Origin: DASZXJ01 sp035545895
GTDB taxonomy: Bacteria > Planctomycetota > Phycisphaerae > Tepidisphaerales > Tepidisphaeraceae
NCBI GenBank assembly: GCA_035545895.1
Contig: DASZXJ010000004.1
Location: forward strand, 1-64,000
Length of the DNA: 64,000 bases
Direction: 5' to 3'
Of this stretch, positions 59,580-64,000 are shown one piece after another. The notes under the pieces were generated by a model. That model searched no databases and was not told the DNA's origin. It saw nothing but the letters and a program-made list of their open reading frames with translations. Every line of letters begins with the position of its first letter. Within the stretch, counting starts at the first letter, position 1. The position numbers were made by a program, and so were the translations under genes.

Positions 59580-60376
59580 TCGCGACCCGCGGCAATGAGT
59601 GCCGCCATTCGACCGGTGATTCCCCGTTCGCGACGATGCGAGAAGAATTCATCGGCATCCCGATGGGTGCATCGATCGGTCGTATCGATCTGTCCGGGAG
59701 CAATTCCCGCGTTGGCGAGTTGTTTCATCAACCCCATGCGAATATCGACTCGCCCTTTTCCATTTGAAACGTGGACGATTGGTGCATCCTGAGCAAATGC
59801 CCGTTCAAATTCGGTCAATACCTCGGGGCCCACCTCCATCGCATCGCCGCCGATACAAGGGCCGATGGCTGCCAGCAGATTTGCGCGGGTCAATTGTCGC
59901 ATCTTCTTAATCGTTTCAACCAGCACGCCCGCCACGACGCCCCGCCAACCGGCATGGACCGCCGCCACCACTCGGCCATCTTCCGATGCGAGCAGGATTG
60001 GCCCGCAATCCGCGATTCGAACCGAAAGCACGCGCCCCGGATCATCGCTGACGATCGCATCGGCCTGGTCTTTCCCGCTTACGAATTCCTGCTTCGGCCG
60101 GATTGTAACGACCTCTGCGCCATGCACCTGATGCACCCAGCATCGCTTTTGATCGCCCAGCCCGACTGCCGACTGAAGCCGTTGATAATTCTCCTCGATA
60201 TGCGATGGATCATCGCGATGCGATGTCGCCAGCGGATTGCCCAGGTTCATCGAATTGAAAATCCCATCGCTCACGCCTCCCAGTCGTGTACTGAAGGCAT
60301 GACGAACCCCCGCATCAGCCAGCAGCGGCGAGCGGTAATAGACAACGCCCGAGGAATCGGCAACGCGTTCAAGCAC
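59576..60376 (-). CDS. pgeF: Purine nucleoside phosphorylase / PgeF-type (YfiH) enzyme
   Basis: 266 residues. The conserved WVHQVHG, RIADCGPILLA and HAAGWRG-type VHAGWRGVVAG motifs carry the His and Cys residues of the zinc-binding active site. The family was named a polyphenol oxidase/laccase, and members now are known as purine nucleoside phosphorylases or peptidoglycan-editing factors. GTG start at 60376. First gene of the leftward unit with the two GT-C/TPR genes. Confidence 0.87.
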   Translation of the reverse strand: MLERVADSSGVVYYRSPLLADAGVRHAFSTRLGGVSDGIFNSMNLGNPLATSHRDDPSHIEENYQRLQSAVGLGDQKRCWVHQVHGAEVVTIRPKQEFVSGKDQADAIVSDDPGRVLSVRIADCGPILLASEDGRVVAAVHAGWRGVVAGVLVETIKKMRQLTRANLLAAIGPCIGGDAMEVGPEVLTEFERAFAQDAPIVHVSNGKGRVDIRMGLMKQLANAGIAPGQIDTTDRCTHRDADEFFSHRRERGITGRMAALIAAGRE

Positions 60377-60520
60377 GCAAACAACCTAATTTGACTACCC
60401 CAAAATGTAAAACCGCCGCCTGACAGTGATGCCCCGCTCAAAGGCCGCACAAACGTTCTTTTTGCGGGAAACAGGAAGAAATGGCCGGCTCGATTTAATT
60501 GAAAACCGCCAAATTCATTC

Positions 60521-60549
60521 TTGGTCGGTCGGCATTTTTCCTTTATAAT
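60521..60549 (+). promoter_or_regulatory. Promoter of the pectate-lyase-like tandem
   Basis: TTGGTC (60521-60526), 17-base spacer, TATAAT (60544-60549), ten bases before the ATG at 60560. The message would begin within a few bases of the start codon. Nothing gene-like lies in the rest of 60377-60520. Confidence 0.6.
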
Positions 60550-60559
60550 CAATTACGGC

Positions 60560-61921
60560 ATGAAGATTCATTTGCGAGGGTTCTTCATCGCAATCCTTAC
60601 TGTTTCCCTGCCCGCCGCCGTTCAAGCGGCTGCTCAATTGGCGTTTCCCGGCGCGGAAGGATTCGGTGCTACCGCCACTGGCGGACGCGCGGGAACTGTC
60701 TACCACGTCACCAATCTCAACAACTCCGGCGCAGGATCTTTTCGTGATGCCGTCAGCCAACCCAATCGCACGGTCGTATTTGACGTGGGCGGCGTCATCA
60801 ACCTGACCAGCCAGCTTGTTTTCTCCAGCAACATTACCGTTGCAGGTCAAACCGCGCCGGGTGAAGGCATCGTGCTCAACGGGCAAGGCATCTCGATGAG
60901 CAATCAGTCCAACATTATCGTGCGCTATGTACGCTTTCGCTCATCGCACAACACCTCTGACGGCACAAAGGCTGTCAATATCACCACAGGCTCGAATATC
61001 ATTCTCGATCACGTCGATATCAGTTGGGGCCGATGGGACAATCTCGGTTTTACCAGCAGTGCGCATGACATCACCATTCAAAACTCCATCATCAGCGAAG
61101 CCATCAACCCGCAGCGACTGGGCGCGCTGATCGACAGCTCCACCAACATTACGGTCGCCCGTAACCTTTGGATCGACAATCAAAGCCGCAATCCCAAGGG
61201 CAAAGCCCACATGCAGTACATCAACAACGTGGTGTATAACTGGGGCAGCAGTGGATATGACGGCGGTCACTCAGGCGCCGTCTGGAACCAGGATCTGATC
61301 AACAATTATTTCATTAAAGGACCTTCCTCAAACAATTCCCTGCTTGCACAGTTCACGCCCACCGATCACGTTTACCAGACCGGCAACATGGTTGACCTGA
61401 ACCGCGATGGGATTCTGAACGGCGTGGATGTGCAGGAATCCGATTTTCTTCCCAACGACAGCACCAGCGGCACCGCGACGTTCATGCCGACCGCCTACAA
61501 CAATCCAACCGTGCCGGTCTCGATCATGACCGCACTCCAGGCGTATAGCTTTGTCATCGCCAACGCCGGTGCTTCTCTGCATCGCGACAGCGTCGATACT
61601 CGCCTGATCAACCAGCTTCTCTCGCTTGGCGCGCTTGGCGCGGTGATCGATGATGAAACCATCGTCGGCGGCGCCGGAACCATTGCAGGCGGACCGATTC
61701 TTACGGATACCGATCAGGATGGCATCCCGGACAGTTGGGAGTCGGCCCATGGGTTAAACCCCGCCCTTGGATCGGACGGCAATTTCATCAACCCGACAAC
61801 CGGGTACACCAATCTCGAGCTTTATTTTAATTCACTGGTCCCTGAACCCTCCTTCCTCTCGATTGCGGCAGTTTCGATTGTCCTTTCTCGTCGGCGCAGT
61901 CGATTGACCAAATCATCATGA
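60560..61921 (+). CDS. Secreted pectate-lyase-like (PL1) protein with PEP-CTERM anchor
   Basis: 453 residues. Signal peptide (MKIHLRGFFIAILTVSLPAA, cleaved near QAA), a right-handed beta-helix of the PL1/pectate lyase kind from AFPGAEGFGATATGG to about 340, with DHVDISWG and SRNPKGKAHMQYINN as active-face motifs. A calcium-binding-like DTDQDGIPDSWE follows, and the C-terminus is VPEP, a hydrophobic helix and RRRSR, the PEP-CTERM sorting signal cut by an exosortase. It overlaps the next gene by 4 bp. Confidence 0.87.
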   Translation: MKIHLRGFFIAILTVSLPAAVQAAAQLAFPGAEGFGATATGGRAGTVYHVTNLNNSGAGSFRDAVSQPNRTVVFDVGGVINLTSQLVFSSNITVAGQTAPGEGIVLNGQGISMSNQSNIIVRYVRFRSSHNTSDGTKAVNITTGSNIILDHVDISWGRWDNLGFTSSAHDITIQNSIISEAINPQRLGALIDSSTNITVARNLWIDNQSRNPKGKAHMQYINNVVYNWGSSGYDGGHSGAVWNQDLINNYFIKGPSSNNSLLAQFTPTDHVYQTGNMVDLNRDGILNGVDVQESDFLPNDSTSGTATFMPTAYNNPTVPVSIMTALQAYSFVIANAGASLHRDSVDTRLINQLLSLGALGAVIDDETIVGGAGTIAGGPILTDTDQDGIPDSWESAHGLNPALGSDGNFINPTTGYTNLELYFNSLVPEPSFLSIAAVSIVLSRRRSRLTKSS

Positions 61922-63270
61922 AGCCCCTTGCAATATTCCTGGTTGCGATTGGTTCGCTCGGTTCGGTTGCGGCTGCTGCCACTCCTGTCGCGTTTCCCGG
62001 AGCATATGGATTTGGAGCCGGCGCCACCGGCGGGCGTGGAGGCACGATTGTTCACGTCACCAATCTCAACAATTCGGGAGCCGGTTCGCTGAGAGACGCC
62101 GTCAGTGCGGGTGATCGCATCGTCGTGTTCGATGTCGGCGGATATATCAACCTCACCTCGACCCTGGTGATTGGCGGCAACAACATCACGATAGCCGGCC
62201 AGACCGCACCGGGCGACGGCATCGGCATCATGGGGCAGGAAGTCACGCTCGGCGGCCATAACAACATCATCATGCGCTACCTGCGATTCCGCCCCGGCTC
62301 GGGTTCCCCATCAGGGGACAACGGGATCAACTTGTACCAGGCATCAAACGTCATCATCGATCATGCGTCGATTGAGTACGCCAAGTGGAACAATATCGAC
62401 GCAGTGAACGCGACGAACATCACGATCCAGAACTCCATTATTGCCGACCCGATCGGCCAGCAATTTGCCGCCCACACCGAAGGAGGCGGTAACTTCACCT
62501 GGTACAACAACGTCTTCGCCAACGCCCACAATCGCCAGCCTCTGGCCAAGGCCAATACCCAGTTCATCAACAACATTGTCTACAACTACCAGGCCGGTTA
62601 CACCGTCGCGAACACCGCGGGCGTCTATAGCCACGACATCATCAACAACATTTTCGTTGCCGGTCCGGCGACCACCTCCTCCGGCAACGCGTTCTACCAG
62701 ATGAACGGCAACCAATCGGTTTACGCATCCGGCAATCTGCGCGACACGAATGAAAACGGGTCACTCGATGGTTCAGTCGTTGGGCCATCGGGCGTGGTCA
62801 GTCTGACATCCCCGGCCTTTGCCACCACGACAAGCATCCCCACGCTGGGAGTGACGGCCGCCTATGCCAAGCTGATCGCCGCCGGCGGCGCAGGGGCGTC
62901 GATTCATCGTGACGATATCGATGCGCTGATCCTCTCGGAGGTGAACTCAAAGGGAACCAGGGGGCCTTATCCCCTGCCCACCAGCCAGTCACGCACCGGG
63001 CTGGACAACGACGGCTTTGGCACCCTCGACGGCGGGCCACAACTGCCCGACTTCGACGGAGACGGCATCCCCAATGCATGGGAACTTTCACACGGCCTGG
63101 ACCCGAATCTCCAGTCCGACGCCTATCTCATCGACCCGGGGAGCGGATACATGAACATCGAGCTTTACATCAATTCCATCCCCGAGCCGGCGATGGGGCT
63201 GTTTCTCGCCTCCGCGATGCTGATCGCCCAGCGACGTCAGCGAACCGCGTTGACCTCGACCACGAGATAA
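61918..63270 (+). CDS. Secreted pectate-lyase-like protein with PEP-CTERM anchor, paralogue
   Basis: 450 residues, similar to its neighbour over the whole length (AFPGAYGFGAGATGGRGG, then NNSGAGSLRDAVS). Signal peptide at the start, beta-helix, FDGDGIPNAWE calcium-type motif, and IPEP, hydrophobic helix and RRQR at the end. The RNPK block of the neighbour is NRQPLAKAN here and the DHVDISWG region is DHASIEYA, so substrate or activity may differ. ATGA overlap shows translational coupling. Confidence 0.87.
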   Translation: MKPLAIFLVAIGSLGSVAAAATPVAFPGAYGFGAGATGGRGGTIVHVTNLNNSGAGSLRDAVSAGDRIVVFDVGGYINLTSTLVIGGNNITIAGQTAPGDGIGIMGQEVTLGGHNNIIMRYLRFRPGSGSPSGDNGINLYQASNVIIDHASIEYAKWNNIDAVNATNITIQNSIIADPIGQQFAAHTEGGGNFTWYNNVFANAHNRQPLAKANTQFINNIVYNYQAGYTVANTAGVYSHDIINNIFVAGPATTSSGNAFYQMNGNQSVYASGNLRDTNENGSLDGSVVGPSGVVSLTSPAFATTTSIPTLGVTAAYAKLIAAGGAGASIHRDDIDALILSEVNSKGTRGPYPLPTSQSRTGLDNDGFGTLDGGPQLPDFDGDGIPNAWELSHGLDPNLQSDAYLIDPGSGYMNIELYINSIPEPAMGLFLASAMLIAQRRQRTALTSTTR

Positions 63271-64000
63271 ATCGGCCGATTTTGCCCGCCGGCGTCCAGC
63301 GAACTCATCGTCATCCCACCAATCAGCAGCTTCTTGTGCAACGGCAGACGAACGGTCGTATGAAGTTCCTGTGCCGAGGTAACGACTCGCTCGATCGACG
63401 GGATATCCTGCGCCAGCGCCAGGGATCGGTTGGTTGTTGGAACCGGTATCGCAGCGGGTGTGCTCGACTGCGTTACGATGCTATGCAGGTCGAGCACCGC
63501 GGAATCGCCGCTAGGTACGAGCTGCGGCGTTACCTGCAACTGCACGCCATTGCGCGCCTGCGCCATCGTCGGATCCAACGCAGCCGCCTGCGTGCCGACG
63601 ATCGGCGTGACATCGCTTACATAGTTGGTTTCGCGACCCGAGGCGACATGTACCGTCTGCCCGTTAAAGCAGGTCGTCTGCCCGCTCCAGATGACGTGAT
63701 TGTTGTCCAGCAGACCATCGGGTACTTCGATCAATTCGGACCATTTATCTTCTCCCGGCGGACGATTTGCCGCGGCCGTCGAGCGCAAATCCATATCGAC
63801 CCAAAGCACCCGCACGTTGAGCATGGCGCCGACGGCCTGGTTGTTGCTGAGCGAAGCGAGCAGCTTGCCGATGGCCTGATGATTGGCGTGTGTCTGGGCG
63901 ATGACCAGCACGGTGCCAAAGATGCGGATGCTGCCCGTGTTGCCGCCGTTGTCGCGCCACGAGTCGCGATCAACCAGGTCCTGGAGCAATTCAACGACCC
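63237..64000 (-). CDS. C-terminal part of a secretin-like/type II secretion-related protein (cut by the window)
   Basis: The 3' end of a gene whose start lies beyond the window; the frame is open to the last base. The 254 residues show a repeat with LLQDLVDRDSW, then GTVLVIAQTHANHQAIGKLLASL, as in secretin N-domains, followed by a beta-rich part with GVQLQVTPQLVPSGDSAVLDLH and LLIGGMTM near the C-terminus, a pattern of secretin/GspD-like proteins in planctomycetes. No membrane anchor seen. The gene overlaps the end of the second PL1 gene by 34 bp (convergent). Confidence 0.6.
   Translation of the reverse strand, partial: VVELLQDLVDRDSWRDNGGNTGSIRIFGTVLVIAQTHANHQAIGKLLASLSNNQAVGAMLNVRVLWVDMDLRSTAAANRPPGEDKWSELIEVPDGLLDNNHVIWSGQTTCFNGQTVHVASGRETNYVSDVTPIVGTQAAALDPTMAQARNGVQLQVTPQLVPSGDSAVLDLHSIVTQSSTPAAIPVPTTNRSLALAQDIPSIERVVTSAQELHTTVRLPLHKKLLIGGMTMSSLDAGGQNRPIYLVVEVNAVR

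Noticed and set aside
1..64000. Transposons, prophage, tRNA or rRNA genes
   Set aside because: No transposase, integrase or phage gene is recognisable, and no intergenic gap holds a cloverleaf or rRNA-like sequence that I could identify by eye.

Overview
The window looks like a chromosomal segment from a planctomycete, most likely class Phycisphaerae. This rests on gene content, not on a marker gene. The clues are PEP-CTERM-anchored pectate-lyase-like proteins, two membrane proteins with an N-terminal CXXC-CXXC zinc ribbon, a membrane-fusion-protein/M50/SecA-like export operon, futalosine-pathway menaquinone genes, archaeal/eukaryal-type prolyl-tRNA synthetase, and several plant-polysaccharide enzymes. 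Base composition is moderately GC-rich throughout. Coding density is high, no intergenic gap exceeds about 260 bp, and I found no rRNA, tRNA, transposase, prophage or CRISPR array.

Layout. 1-8.4 kb: secreted GH51 arabinofuranosidase, YHYH protein, an anti-sigma-antagonist/anti-sigma-kinase pair followed by a rhomboid protease, then a leftward dnaJ-like/membrane protein/MoxR-like ATPase operon. 8.4-11.8 kb: siroheme nitrite/sulfite reductase with a coupled unknown gene and DUF4202. 11.8-19.2 kb: YggS, small membrane genes, an MFS exporter, an AlkA-like glycosylase, then UbiA prenyltransferase, a membrane protein and aminofutalosine synthase (menaquinone). 19.2-22.7 kb: degenerate receiver, Bpt, ProS, and a MazE-like antitoxin with a Doc toxin that has lost its Fic core. 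22.7-38 kb: ThDP decarboxylase, FHA-GspE fusion ATPase, zinc-ribbon/propeller protein, Der, CBS protein, oxidoreductase, TyrS, CPBP protease, TrpC, a secreted unknown, MoaA. 38-45.3 kb: small protein/retropepsin pair, cupin and GH43, a ParE-type toxin-antitoxin pair, DHH phosphoesterase, Gly-rich secreted protein, zinc-ribbon/vWA-like protein with SppA, and a zincin. 45.3-52.6 kb: the MFP / GAF-MFP / PqqD-M50-MFP / SecA-like operon with a long leader. 52.6-64 kb: LysA with a sugar isomerase-like protein, PurM-like protein, second STAS protein, two GT-C/TPR membrane paralogues behind PgeF, two tandem PL1-like PEP-CTERM proteins, and the end of a secretin-like gene cut by the window edge.

Three patterns run across the window. 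First, at least ten genes have a TATAAT-like box only 6-10 bases before the start codon, which points to leaderless transcripts and decides several starts. Second, several families of short palindromic repeats sit between genes, and two of them lie in frame inside conserved cofactor enzymes (MqnE and MoaA). Third, the best candidate for an undescribed system is the four-gene export operon at 45.5-52.6 kb. It joins two adaptor proteins, an M50 membrane protease fused to a third adaptor, and a SecA-like motor lacking the SecA scaffold and C-terminal domains.
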